From: Coleofasciculus sp. LEGE 07092 | GTDB taxonomy: Bacteria > Cyanobacteriota > Cyanobacteriia > Cyanobacteriales > Coleofasciculaceae | DNA: 64,000 bases | Assembly: GCF_015207375.1 (NCBI RefSeq) | Contig: NZ_JADEWY010000013.1 | Span: forward strand, 1 to 64,000 | Direction: 5' to 3' | In this document: in pieces, positions 7,741 to 16,800 of the stretch | Layout of the letters: each line of letters opens with the position of its first letter | Position numbering within the stretch: position 1 is the first letter of the stretch | Translations under genes and position numbers: made by a program | Notes under the pieces: model-generated | The model's database searches: none | Seen by the model: only the letters and a program-made list of their open reading frames with translations | Told to the model about the DNA's origin: nothing

Positions 7741-10134
7741 TTATTGATGAGATTCCTGTTCCGTCACCCGTTTCTTCACCCGAACAACGCTATCGGGATT
7801 GAGAGAAATTGAGTCAATTCCACTCTCCACCAGGAATGCTGCAAAATCAGGATGATCACTAGGTGCTTGTCCGCAGATACCCACCTTGCAACCAACTTGA
7901 TGAGCAGTTTCGATCAAACGGCGGATCATTCGCTTCACCGCCGGATTTCCCTCGTCAAATAGGTGCGCGAGTTCTCCAGAATCTCGATCCACACCCAAAA
8001 CTAATTGAGTCAAGTCATTGCTGCCAATAGAGAAGCCATCAAACCGCTTGCCAAATTCGTCAGCTAACTCCACATTTGAGGGAATCTCAGCCATCACGTA
8101 GACTTGTAAGCCATTTTCGCCTCGCTTTAGTCCATTTTCTGCCAAAACTTCTAGCACTTGATCCGCCTCTTCCAAAGTGCGACAGAAGGGAATCATAATA
8201 ATGACATTATTCAAGCCTATTTCTTCCCGTACCCGTTTGATTGCTCGGCATTCTAGAGCAAATCCTTCCCGATAGCGATCGCTATAATACCGAGATGCCC
8301 CCCGAAATCCTAGCATCGGGTTAGATTCTTCTGGCTCGAATTGCTCACCGCCAATTAAATCAGCATACTCATTCGTTTTAAAATCACTCATCCGCACGAT
8401 CACCGGATCGGGATATTGCGCCGCCGCAATTTTGGCAATTCCTCGTGCTAAATTATCAGCGAAATACTCAGTCTTATCCTCATAACCGCGAGTTAACTCC
8501 TGTATCTGTTTCCGTGCTTCTTCATCTTCTACATCATCAAAATGAATCAGCGCCATCGGGTGAATTTTGATGACATTGTTAATAATAAATTCCATCCGTG
8601 CCAAACCGATACCATCGCAAGGCAAGCGCCACCAACGAAATGCTGCCGCCGGACTAGCGATATTCATCATTATTTGTGTTTGAGTTTGAGGAATATCCTC
8701 TAAACTGACTTCTGATTCTTCATACTCTAAAATGCCTTCATAGATAAAACCTTGATCACCCTCAGCGCAGGAAATAGTAATTTCTTGACCATCATCTAAA
8801 ACCTGTGTCCCTTCTGCTGTTCCCACGATCGCAGGAATTCCTAACTCACGGCTAACAATTGCCGCATGACAGGTACGCCCCCCTTGATCGGTGACAATTC
8901 CGGCTGCCCGTTTCATAATCGGCACCCAATCTGGGTCGGTCATTCCCGTGACTAAGATAGAATTATCTTCAAAGTGAGCGATATCGTCGGCACTTTTAAT
9001 CCGGCAAACTTTACCCGACGCGATCGCATCCCCAATACTCAACCCCTTCAGCAGCCTTTCACCTTTTTCCTTAAGGCTATAGGTTTTCAGGGTACTGGCT
9101 TCCTTTTGGGATTGTACCGTCTCCGGACGGGCTTGCAAAATATACAACTCATCTGTATCTCCATCTTTCGCCCATTCCATATCCATCGGTTTTTGGTAAT
9201 GAGCTTCAATCGCACTCGCCCACCGACCTAATTGCAAAACTTCCTCATCCTTGAGAACAAAGGAGCGACGCTCTTGGGAGGAGGTATCTATATTCTGTGT
9301 CGTCTTACTCCCTCCTTGAGCGTAAATCATTTTTTTCTCTTTTGCGCCCAACGCTTTCTCAATAATCGGTTTGAGTTCTTGTTGCTTCAATAACGGTTTA
9401 AAAACTCTATATTCATCAGGCGTTACCGAACCCTGCACCACATTCTCACCCAACCCCCAAGCGGCATTGATCACGACAACATCGGGAAAACCTGTTTCTG
9501 TGTCAATCGAAAACATCACACCAGCGCTAGCTTTATCCGAGCGCACCATCTTCTGCACGCCAACCGATAATGCCACGTTCAGATGGTCAAATCCCTGTTC
9601 TTCCCGATAGCTAATCGCTCGATCTGTAAACAGTGACGCGAAGCATTTGCGGCAGGAATTGAGCAATTCTTCTGCTCCTGTAACATTGAGAAAGGTTTCC
9701 TGTTGACCTGCAAAACTGGCTTCCGGTAAATCTTCTGCCGTGGCAGAACTTCTCACGGCTACATCCACTTCATTAGTATCGTAGCGTTGAGAGAGTTCGT
9801 AGTAAGCATCTCGAATTGCTGATGCCATTTCTTCGGAAAAATCACCGGATCGAAATAGCCGCCGAATTGATTTTCCCACGTCGGCTAATGAAGTCTTGCC
9901 ATTTTTGAGTTCGTCGAGATGTGATTGGATTTTCTCTGTTAAATTGTTGGTTTCTAAGAATTTCCGATAGGCATCTGCTGTCGTCGCAAAACCATCAGGA
10001 ACGCGAACGCCTTCATCCTTGAGTACCCGAATCATTTCTCCCAAAGAAGCATTCTTCCCCCCGACAATTTTTACATCATCGGACGATAGATTATCGAACC
10101 AGCGAATGTACTGATTTTCCTTTGTCGTTCCCAT
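7741..10134 (-). CDS. ppsA: phosphoenolpyruvate synthase (pyruvate, water dikinase)
   Basis: A 797-residue protein of the usual PpsA length. It converts pyruvate, ATP and water to PEP, AMP and phosphate, a gluconeogenic step in the cytoplasm. The order is N-terminal ATP/pyruvate-binding domain (about 15-345; GGKNASLGEM, AVRSSATAEDLPEASFAGQQ), swivelling phosphohistidine domain (about 385-470; GGRTCHAAIVSRELGIPA with the catalytic His), and C-terminal PEP-binding TIM barrel (about 490-790; GSNDLTQLVLGVDRDSG and GICGQAPSDHP with the catalytic Cys). All key residues are present. The gene has a leader of about 145 bp separating it from the truncated GAPDH remnant on the same strand. The pairing with a glycolytic/gluconeogenic gene is suggestive, but that neighbour is broken. 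Confidence 0.97.
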   Translation of the reverse strand: MGTTKENQYIRWFDNLSSDDVKIVGGKNASLGEMIRVLKDEGVRVPDGFATTADAYRKFLETNNLTEKIQSHLDELKNGKTSLADVGKSIRRLFRSGDFSEEMASAIRDAYYELSQRYDTNEVDVAVRSSATAEDLPEASFAGQQETFLNVTGAEELLNSCRKCFASLFTDRAISYREEQGFDHLNVALSVGVQKMVRSDKASAGVMFSIDTETGFPDVVVINAAWGLGENVVQGSVTPDEYRVFKPLLKQQELKPIIEKALGAKEKKMIYAQGGSKTTQNIDTSSQERRSFVLKDEEVLQLGRWASAIEAHYQKPMDMEWAKDGDTDELYILQARPETVQSQKEASTLKTYSLKEKGERLLKGLSIGDAIASGKVCRIKSADDIAHFEDNSILVTGMTDPDWVPIMKRAAGIVTDQGGRTCHAAIVSRELGIPAIVGTAEGTQVLDDGQEITISCAEGDQGFIYEGILEYEESEVSLEDIPQTQTQIMMNIASPAAAFRWWRLPCDGIGLARMEFIINNVIKIHPMALIHFDDVEDEEARKQIQELTRGYEDKTEYFADNLARGIAKIAAAQYPDPVIVRMSDFKTNEYADLIGGEQFEPEESNPMLGFRGASRYYSDRYREGFALECRAIKRVREEIGLNNVIIMIPFCRTLEEADQVLEVLAENGLKRGENGLQVYVMAEIPSNVELADEFGKRFDGFSIGSNDLTQLVLGVDRDSGELAHLFDEGNPAVKRMIRRLIETAHQVGCKVGICGQAPSDHPDFAAFLVESGIDSISLNPDSVVRVKKRVTEQESHQ

Positions 10135-10281
10135 TATTTTATGCCTCTAAGTTTTACGTTTTATTTTCTAAAGAAAAAGTGAGGAGATTGGGAGAAAATC
10201 TTTGCTTCGTCTCCCTATCGCCCCACTAATTGCATGCTTTATCTAACCACCTAACTTTGTCAAACTCATAGGTTAGCCAAT

Positions 10282-10959
10282 TTAACTAACCCCTTGTAGC
10301 ATTTTTGAGTTTTTAATCATGTTCACAACTTCTCGAATCATCTGACTGGCATAACCCCATTCGTTGTCATACCAACTCATGACTTTAATCAAGTCACCAT
10401 CCACCACTTGGGTCATAGTCAAATCGACAATTGAACCGTGAGAGTCTTGAATGATATCCGATGAAACAATAGGGTCTTCGGAAACGGCTAAGGCACCGTG
10501 ATATTTTTCGCTATCTGCTTCTTCTTTGAAGATGTTATTGATCTCCTCAACTGTCGTTGATCGTTCCGTGACGAAAATAATGTCAGAAATTGAACCGACT
10601 GTAACGGGAGCGCGAACGGCAACGCCGTCAAATTTATTTTCGTATTGGGTCAAAACTTTCGTGGTGGCTACCCCTGCACCCGTTGAAGTTGGGACTAAAT
10701 TAGCCGCCGCCGCTCTCCCTCTTCTGAATTTCTTACTCGGTCCGTCTACAATTTCTTGACTGGACGTATAGGCGTGAACTGTCGTCATCATTGCTTTTTT
10801 AACGCCGATTCGACGACCCATAACTTCAACAACAGGGGCAATGCAGTTGGTGGTGCAGCTTGCACAAGAGATAATTGCTTCGGATTCAGTGGCGTGATTG
10901 ACACCAGGAACAATTGTCGGGACTCCTTCACTTTTTGCCGGAGCTGATAAAAGGTACAT
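10282..10959 (-). pseudogene. glyceraldehyde-3-phosphate dehydrogenase, 5'-truncated
   Basis: The 225 residues correspond to the C-terminal two-thirds of GAPDH (family length about 335). The reading begins at the end of the NAD domain (LLSAPAKSEGVPTIVPGVNH) and includes the catalytic Cys in SCASCTTNC, the His in TTVHAYTSSQ, the phosphate-binding PTSTGA and the C-terminal WYDNEWGY. About 110 N-terminal residues of the Rossmann fold, including the GFGRIGR motif, are absent. A TGA lies directly before the ATG in the same frame, and the 275 bp upstream contain no related sequence. The remaining frame has no stops or frameshifts, so the loss may be recent. Without the NAD-binding half it should be inactive. 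An expressed fragment cannot be excluded. Confidence 0.85.
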
Positions 10960-11234
10960 TCACCAGTCACCATCACCATAGGGAGTACAATGTCGTTTAT
11001 CGTCTGTCTTTAGAAAGAAACCACCGCGCAACTCAAACTAGAGACTTATAACTTAAGTTAGATGTAATAATTAAAGACTGCAAGCTGGAATGAATCTTAA
11101 GTGGAATTCCTCTAGTCCTCTCAAAAATCTATCTCAAGGTATAGAAATTTTGATAGATGAGCTGTCTCATGACAGAGACACCCTTCACCCAAAATGTTTT
11201 ACTCTGAAGCAGTATAAGTCACTCTGGACAAAAA

Positions 11235-12305
11235 ATGACTAAAGTTGCTATTCTCATCGAAGACCAATTTGAAGACTCCGAGTTTAATATTCCGAATACG
11301 GCACTTAAGCAAGCAGGAGCCAATGTTGTTGTCCTGGGTTCGCGGATGAATGACGAGTACCAGGGTAAGGGCGGCAAAGTTTCGGTTAAACCAGATGCTA
11401 CGGCAACAGAAGTCCGCTCTGAGGACTTTGATGCCATCGTGATTCCGGGGGGTGCAGCTCCCGATAAGATTCGAGCCAATCCAAATGCAGTGCGTTTGAT
11501 TATGGATGCAATGGCTCAAGGCAAGCTCATTGCAGCGGTTTGCCACGGTCCCCAGATTCTGATCGAAGCCGATCAACTACGAGGCAAACAAGCTACGGGT
11601 TTCCGCTCCATTCGCAAAGATATGCAAAATGCGGGAGCAACCTATATCAACGAACCGCTTGTGGTTGATGGCAATCTAATTACGGCGCGACAGCCTAGCG
11701 ATTTGCCGATTTTTACGGCAACCCTTCTCTCTCGACTGGGATTGAGTATTCCCAATACAGTGTTGCCAGACATGAGCGATCGTACATTTGAATGGTGGAA
11801 GATGGCGGCAGATTGGGGCGGTTCGTCGCGCAGTGATATTGTCAACGCCCTGAATACGGCAATTAGTGGTGAACACTATACCTATAAGGCATATGAGCAG
11901 TATGCCGAGCGAACCACCGATCCAGAATTGCGCCTAGTACTGCGAGAAGTTTGCATAACGAAGCAGCAGCACATTCAACTGCTCGAAAGCCGTCTAGCTG
12001 CCTTTAACGAACAAGTCTCTTGGCAGGCAATGGGTAGCGAAGCTCTCGCCACTCTACAAAGCTGGTTGCAAGCGAATGATGATGATCGCGCCATCCTGCG
12101 GCGAGCACTAGGAGATTTACAAACCGGTGTCGTAGATTCTTATCATCTCTCTAGTCAACTTACCGATCCCCTGACGGTAGAAATCTTGATGCAAATTGAG
12201 GAGAACCTATCGCGGCACGAAGAGCGTGTATCGGAACTCTATCGCGCTCGTTTGGGTAGCAATGTACAGCCACCTATGCCAACCACTATGGCTATAGTTG
12301 GTTAA
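11235..12305 (+). CDS. DJ-1/PfpI domain fused to a ferritin-like helical domain
   Basis: A 356-residue two-domain protein. Residues 1-170 are a complete DJ-1/PfpI domain: VAILIEDQFEDSEF, IVIPGGAAPDKIR and the nucleophile elbow AAVCHGPQ with the reactive Cys. Members include stress-related glyoxalase/deglycase-like proteins and putative peptidases. Residues about 190-345 are a four-helix, ferritin-like region (NALNTAISGEHYTYKAYEQY, LREVCITKQQHIQLLESRL, LGDLQTGVVDSYHL, MQIEENLSRHEERV) resembling DUF2383-type bundles. The Glu/His pattern could bind metal, but the canonical ExxH pairs are not obvious. The combination suggests oxidative or carbonyl stress. It is divergent from the GAPDH remnant and convergent with the next gene, separated by a strong hairpin. 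Confidence 0.88.
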   Translation: MTKVAILIEDQFEDSEFNIPNTALKQAGANVVVLGSRMNDEYQGKGGKVSVKPDATATEVRSEDFDAIVIPGGAAPDKIRANPNAVRLIMDAMAQGKLIAAVCHGPQILIEADQLRGKQATGFRSIRKDMQNAGATYINEPLVVDGNLITARQPSDLPIFTATLLSRLGLSIPNTVLPDMSDRTFEWWKMAADWGGSSRSDIVNALNTAISGEHYTYKAYEQYAERTTDPELRLVLREVCITKQQHIQLLESRLAAFNEQVSWQAMGSEALATLQSWLQANDDDRAILRRALGDLQTGVVDSYHLSSQLTDPLTVEILMQIEENLSRHEERVSELYRARLGSNVQPPMPTTMAIVG

Positions 12306-12315
12306 TCATCCTGAT

Positions 12316-12343
12316 GTAGAGACGTTACCGACAACGTCTCTAC
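12316..12343. terminator. bidirectional hairpin between convergent genes
   Basis: GTAGAGACGTT (12316-12326) is perfectly inverted as AACGTCTCTAC (12333-12343) around a six-base loop, midway between two convergent stop codons. A near-relative (GTAGAGGCGTACC/GGTACGTCTCTA) lies at 20757, so this is probably a dispersed palindrome used as a terminator. Confidence 0.65.
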
Positions 12344-12351
12344 TGGAATCC

Positions 12352-13098
12352 CTACAGTCCCAGTAGAAGCGCTGTGTAGACACCTGCACCCAAAGCAAAC
12401 GCCCAGAAGCGACTGTCCCGTTCTTCAGGTAGCTCCTCTTTGAGAACGTTAAGAATTACTCCTCCTGCTAAGAAAGCAAAGAATAAAGCGATCGCCGCCT
12501 CGTCAACTTCCGTCGCCCGTCCAATTCCCCAGCCAAGCAAAACTGCTGCTGCTAGTATCCAGCGTCCAATATGCCTGTAGATTTTTTTGTGATGTTCACG
12601 CAAGCCGTAGTCATTCACTACAAAATGGAGAGCCATTGCCAGGAAAAAGAACACAAGGCTGTGCAACCCTGGTTCCTCCCGGTGGAGAAGTAGGTAACCA
12701 ATGAGGAGGTTGTAAATAGCAAACGAGGCAATGTGCAGCCAGAATACCTCCCTAGTTGTAGTATCCCCTCCACCTGCTTCTCGGTTTTGCTGGCGAGATT
12801 CTTTAGCTATGCGCTCTAAGCCGTAGAACACAGCAAAGCCCAAAAGGGCTAAGAGGTAGACATGGTGTTCTAAGAAACCAACCAGAGGATGGTTGGCTTG
12901 CTCAATGACAGTTTGTCCGCTGCTGAGTTCGGGAAAGATGTGGATGAATACATAAGCCACAGATGCTCCACCCGCAATGGATAACCAGCGACTGCGAGGA
13001 ATGGTATCTAAGAAAAGCAGTCTGTTTGCAAATAGGTGTACGGCTGCCAGTCCAACTGCTAGAAGTAAGCTGATTAGGGTAGAGTCTTGGGCAAACAT
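12352..13098 (-). CDS. polytopic membrane protein, ZIP-transporter-like
   Basis: A 248-residue integral membrane protein with about eight hydrophobic segments. Polar motifs within the segments (VFIHIFPELSSG near the N-terminus, LHFVVNDYGLREHH in the middle, GGVILNVLKEELPEER near the C-terminus) put His and Glu residues in the membrane in a pattern resembling ZIP-family metal transporters. The metal-site HNxxD and HExPHE motifs themselves are not present. It may be a distant relative, so transport of a divalent metal is a weak inference. It lies convergent to the DJ-1 fusion gene. Upstream is a long non-coding region with decayed sequence. Confidence 0.75.
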   Translation of the reverse strand: MFAQDSTLISLLLAVGLAAVHLFANRLLFLDTIPRSRWLSIAGGASVAYVFIHIFPELSSGQTVIEQANHPLVGFLEHHVYLLALLGFAVFYGLERIAKESRQQNREAGGGDTTTREVFWLHIASFAIYNLLIGYLLLHREEPGLHSLVFFFLAMALHFVVNDYGLREHHKKIYRHIGRWILAAAVLLGWGIGRATEVDEAAIALFFAFLAGGVILNVLKEELPEERDSRFWAFALGAGVYTALLLGL

Positions 13099-13158
13099 CC
13101 GTGTACTATAGCAATCCTAAATAGGTTGTGGCGAAAGTCCTGAGACGAATGCAAGCTA

Positions 13159-13455
13159 TCAGACAGTGGTTAAAACCACTGGCAGGTTGTTGCCACTGGT
13201 GCAAGATCTGAGTTCATTAGGCTTCTTTAGTATATTCGGGAACGGAGAGCGGCAGGGGCTATTACCGAACCTTTGCAAGAGGTCGGTAATTTGTGGTACA
13301 GAAGGAATGGAGCCAACATACTGACGATCGCTCGGTCGAAATACACCCATCCCGCAAGCAGAAAGCAGGCTAGTTGTGGATTTTTCCAGCACCCCTTTAC
13401 TCGGTAGTGCCAATCTGAGAGGAGAATAGTTGCCGTTAGCGTGCATGGTAATCAT
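13159..13455 (-). pseudogene. hisG: hisG (ATP phosphoribosyltransferase) N-terminal fragment
   Basis: The first 60 residues of this frame (13276-13455) resemble the N-terminus of long-form HisG: LRLALPSKGVLEKSTTSLLS, then FRPSDRQYVGSIPSVP. HisG catalyses the first step of histidine synthesis and is normally at least 210 residues. Similarity stops where the 73-bp repeat at 13212-13284 begins, and the remaining residues look unrelated. The catalytic PRPP-binding part is gone. It appears to be a relic truncated at the repeat junction; recognition rests on motif memory only. Confidence 0.55.
13212..13284 (+). repeat. 73-bp direct repeat, copy 1
   Basis: Ungapped alignment with 18972-19044 gives about 56 of 73 identical bases, with GTTCATTAG, TATTCGGGAAC and ATTACCGAAC conserved. 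In this copy ATTACCGA and TCGGTAAT (to 13290) form an 8-bp hairpin. Both copies are open on the complementary strand and read DL(L/W)QRFGN...FPN...KKPNE. Confidence 0.65.
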
Positions 13456-13878
13456 TCAAAATTCAAAAAATTAACGGTGTCGGGTATTTTACAAAGAAAG
13501 GCAGTGGTTCGACAGGTGGAACACTGAGCTTGTCGAAGTGCTCACCAACCGGACAGAAGGGACAACCTACTCCTTCCTCGTATTAATTTGATAGGCAACT
13601 TCACTCACGTTCAGTCGCTGCTGTTCGCCGGAATCCATGTGTTTTAAGACAACTTCTAACAAGAGGAGAGGGATTTAAGTCAGGTTAATACGAAAGATAA
13701 TCAATTTATTTGGGTGGCGTTAATTGTGATAGGTTTGACGGTGAGTGGATTAATTTGGTGGGGGGTTTGAATGGGTTTTTAGTTGCGTCGATAGGACGTA
13801 TCGCTCTTTTGTCACCTTAGGAAACGCTCCAATTTTGTTGCATAACCTCATAGGACTCAGAGATATGGCTTACTAGAT
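13456..13878. other. non-coding stretch upstream of the TPR-CHAT gene
   Basis: Contains a palindrome GTTCGACA (13507-13514) / TGTCGAAG (13531-13538), then a short frame around 13680-13770 that would encode a hydrophobic peptide (WVALIVIGLTVSGLIWWGV) but has no start codon before the hydrophobic part. The last 100 bp should hold the promoter of the next gene; no clear ribosome binding site was seen. Confidence 0.4.
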
Positions 13879-16800
13879 ATGGAAGTTGCTGATTCATGCC
13901 TAATGAGGATTGCCCGGATGCATCAATCGTTAAAGTCCCTCAGCCTTGTAACTGTCACTGTACTCCTCTCTCTGGTTTCTCCTCGGTCACTGGCAGAAAC
14001 TACCGCAGAGATATCAAGTGTTCTGGCACAAGAGCTAATGCCCCAAGACTATCAAGCCACTGCCAACGTTGAGGGAACCTGGAATATTACTGAAGCCAAA
14101 ACCACAGATGGCAGGAACTATACCGGAACTGTCACCATTCAACCGATTGGTCAGATTTACAGTCTTTCCTGGCAGACTTCAGCAGGAAATCAATTAGGAT
14201 TAGCTTTCTTAGAAAATGATCGCCTGTTTGTCGCTTGGGGTTCTGATGAGGCATCAGGCTACGGTCTTGGCGTGTACAAAATTGGCGGGGATGGCAATCT
14301 GGATGGAAGATGGACTTACTCGAAGGCTGGGGGCGAAATCGGGACTGAAATCGCTACCGGAGGCAGACCAGACCAGATTGAGGGGAATTATCAGGTTACT
14401 GGGACAAATCCTGGCAGTGAAGGGCAATACAAAGGAAATTTAAACATTCGTAAGACAGGTGACACCTATCAACTTGCCTGGACTGTGGGAGCAACGTATC
14501 GGGGTGTTGGCATACGTTCTGGTGATTGGCTGCTCGTAAGTTGGGGGCAATCGAGCCAATTTGGTGTTGTTGACTATACGATCAGTGGAGACAAAGCTAA
14601 GGGTCGCTTGGCTATTGTTAATCAGTCCAGTCTCGGTATAGAGAACCTGGTTCGCACTCAGACTAGTGCTAATCTCTCGCTCTTGTGTACTCTAGAACAC
14701 ACGCCAATAATTCAAGACCGAAAAGCTGAGGCGGATTGTCTTTTGGAGCAAGGTATTAAGCAGATTGATACCAACCGATTCCAGTTGGCATTGCAACCGT
14801 TGCAACAGGCACTGGCGATTTACCGGGAAATCCAAGACCGTCAGGGAGAGGGGCAAACGCTGAAAAACCTGGGCAACGCCTACTTCTATAGTCTAAAAGA
14901 CTATACCAAAGCAATTGAGTACCAGCAACAGGCTTTAGCCATTGCACGGGAAATTAAAGACCGAGATCTAGAGGCAAGAGCATTACTGAATACAGGAATT
15001 GCTTATAAAGAGCTAGGAGAATCTGTTGAGGCAATTGCCTACTATCAACAGAGTTTAGCGATCGCACGGGAAATTCAAAGCCACGAGATAGAGTGGAAGG
15101 CTCTGAACAATCTCGGCATTGTTTACTCTTCTCTAAAAGACTCCACCAAAGCGATTGAGTATCAGCAGCAGGTGTTAGCGATCGCGAGGGAACTCCAAAA
15201 TCATGACCTGGAATGGACAGCTCTCAGTGCTTTAGTTAGCTCTTACGATTCTTTAAAGGATTATCATAAGGTCGTTGAGTTTGCCCAACAAGGTTTGACT
15301 TTTGCACGGGAAACTCAAAATCAGGAAAGGGAAAGGTTAGCTCTCAATACTCTAATTAGTGCTTATACCTTTCTAGGAAACCAAACTCAAGCAATTGAGT
15401 ATCAACAGCAAATTTTAGCCCTTGCTAGGAAACTACAAGATCAAGACCTTGAATGGTCAGCTCTCAGTGCTTTAGTTGGCTCTTATGATTCTCTCAAGGA
15501 TTATCAAAAAGTCATCGAGTTTGCCCAACAAGGCTTGACTTTTGCACGAGAAGCTCAGAATCGTGATAGGGAATTAGCAGCTTTAATAACTCTCAGCAGT
15601 GCTTACTATTCTCTAGAAGAATACGAGAAAGTTATTGAGTCGGCTCAAGCTGGCTTGGCGGTGGCAAGGCAAATTGGAAATCGTGCTATTGAAGCTAGGG
15701 CTTTAGGATTTATAGGTGATGCTTACTCTTCACTACAAGATTATCCTAAAGCGATTGAGCTTTATCAGCAAAGCCTTGTAATCGCTAAGGAAATTGAAGA
15801 CCGCTATCGAGAAGGTGCCGTTTCGATAGCTCTTAGTCGTACTTATAATTCACTCAATGAACTCCAAAAAGTAATTGAGTTCGCTCAAGCGGGTTTGGCT
15901 GTGGCGCAGCAAATCGAAAATCGTGATATTGAAGCTAGGGCTTTAGCATTTATAGGCGATGCTTACACTTCCCTAGAGAACTATCAGCAGGCGATTGAGG
16001 CTGCACAGCAAGCCTTAGTAATTGCCCAAGAGACTGAAAATGGTTTGCTAGAAGCTTATGCTTTTGATACGCTCAGCCGCGCTTACTCTTCTCTCAATGA
16101 TTATCAGAAATCTGTTGAATTAGCTCGGCAACAGTTGGAAGTTGCCCAGAGGATAAAAAATAGTTGGTTTGAAGGGCGAGCATTGGCACGGCTAGGGGAT
16201 GTTTACAAATTACTGGGTGAAGTTGGAAAAGCCATTGAACTTGCTCAGCAAGGGCTAGTCATTGCGCGGGAAATTAAAAATCGCTATCTTGAAGCCTGGA
16301 ATCTAATTACTCTAGGGGATGCCTATGACTTAATAGGAGACAATAGGAAGGCAATTGAATTTGCTCAACAGGGATTAACATTTGCACAAGAGATTAAAAA
16401 TCGCCACTTAGAGCTTTTAGCCCTAAGTACTCTAGGTGGAGCTTATAACTCACTAGGTGACTACCAAAAGTCAATTGAATTTTTACAACAAAACTTAACT
16501 CTTGCACGAGAGCTTAGAGAACGTGATAGTGAAGCAATAGCTTTAGTCAATCTAAGTAACACCTATGATTCTCTAGAGGATTATCAAAAAGCGATTGAGC
16601 TTTTGCAACAGAGTTTGACAATCGCTAGAGAAATTAAAGACCGTCGTCTGGAAGCACAAGCTTTAGGAAACCTTAGTGGCATCTACGCTTCGCTTAATGA
16701 TTATGAAAAAGCTCTTGAGGTTGCTAATCAAGGATTGGAGATTGCACAAGAAATCCAGAACTACCAGGTGCTAATGCGTTCCTTGTATTCTCTTTCTGTA

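Noticed and set aside
10788-10979. 63-residue minus-strand frame over the start of the GAPDH relic
   Set aside because: It is an out-of-frame reading of the conserved GAPDH segment.
13680-13770. Hydrophobic peptide frame (WVALIVIGLTVSGLIWWGV)
   Set aside because: Preceded in frame by a stop with no start codon before the hydrophobic stretch; at most a relic.
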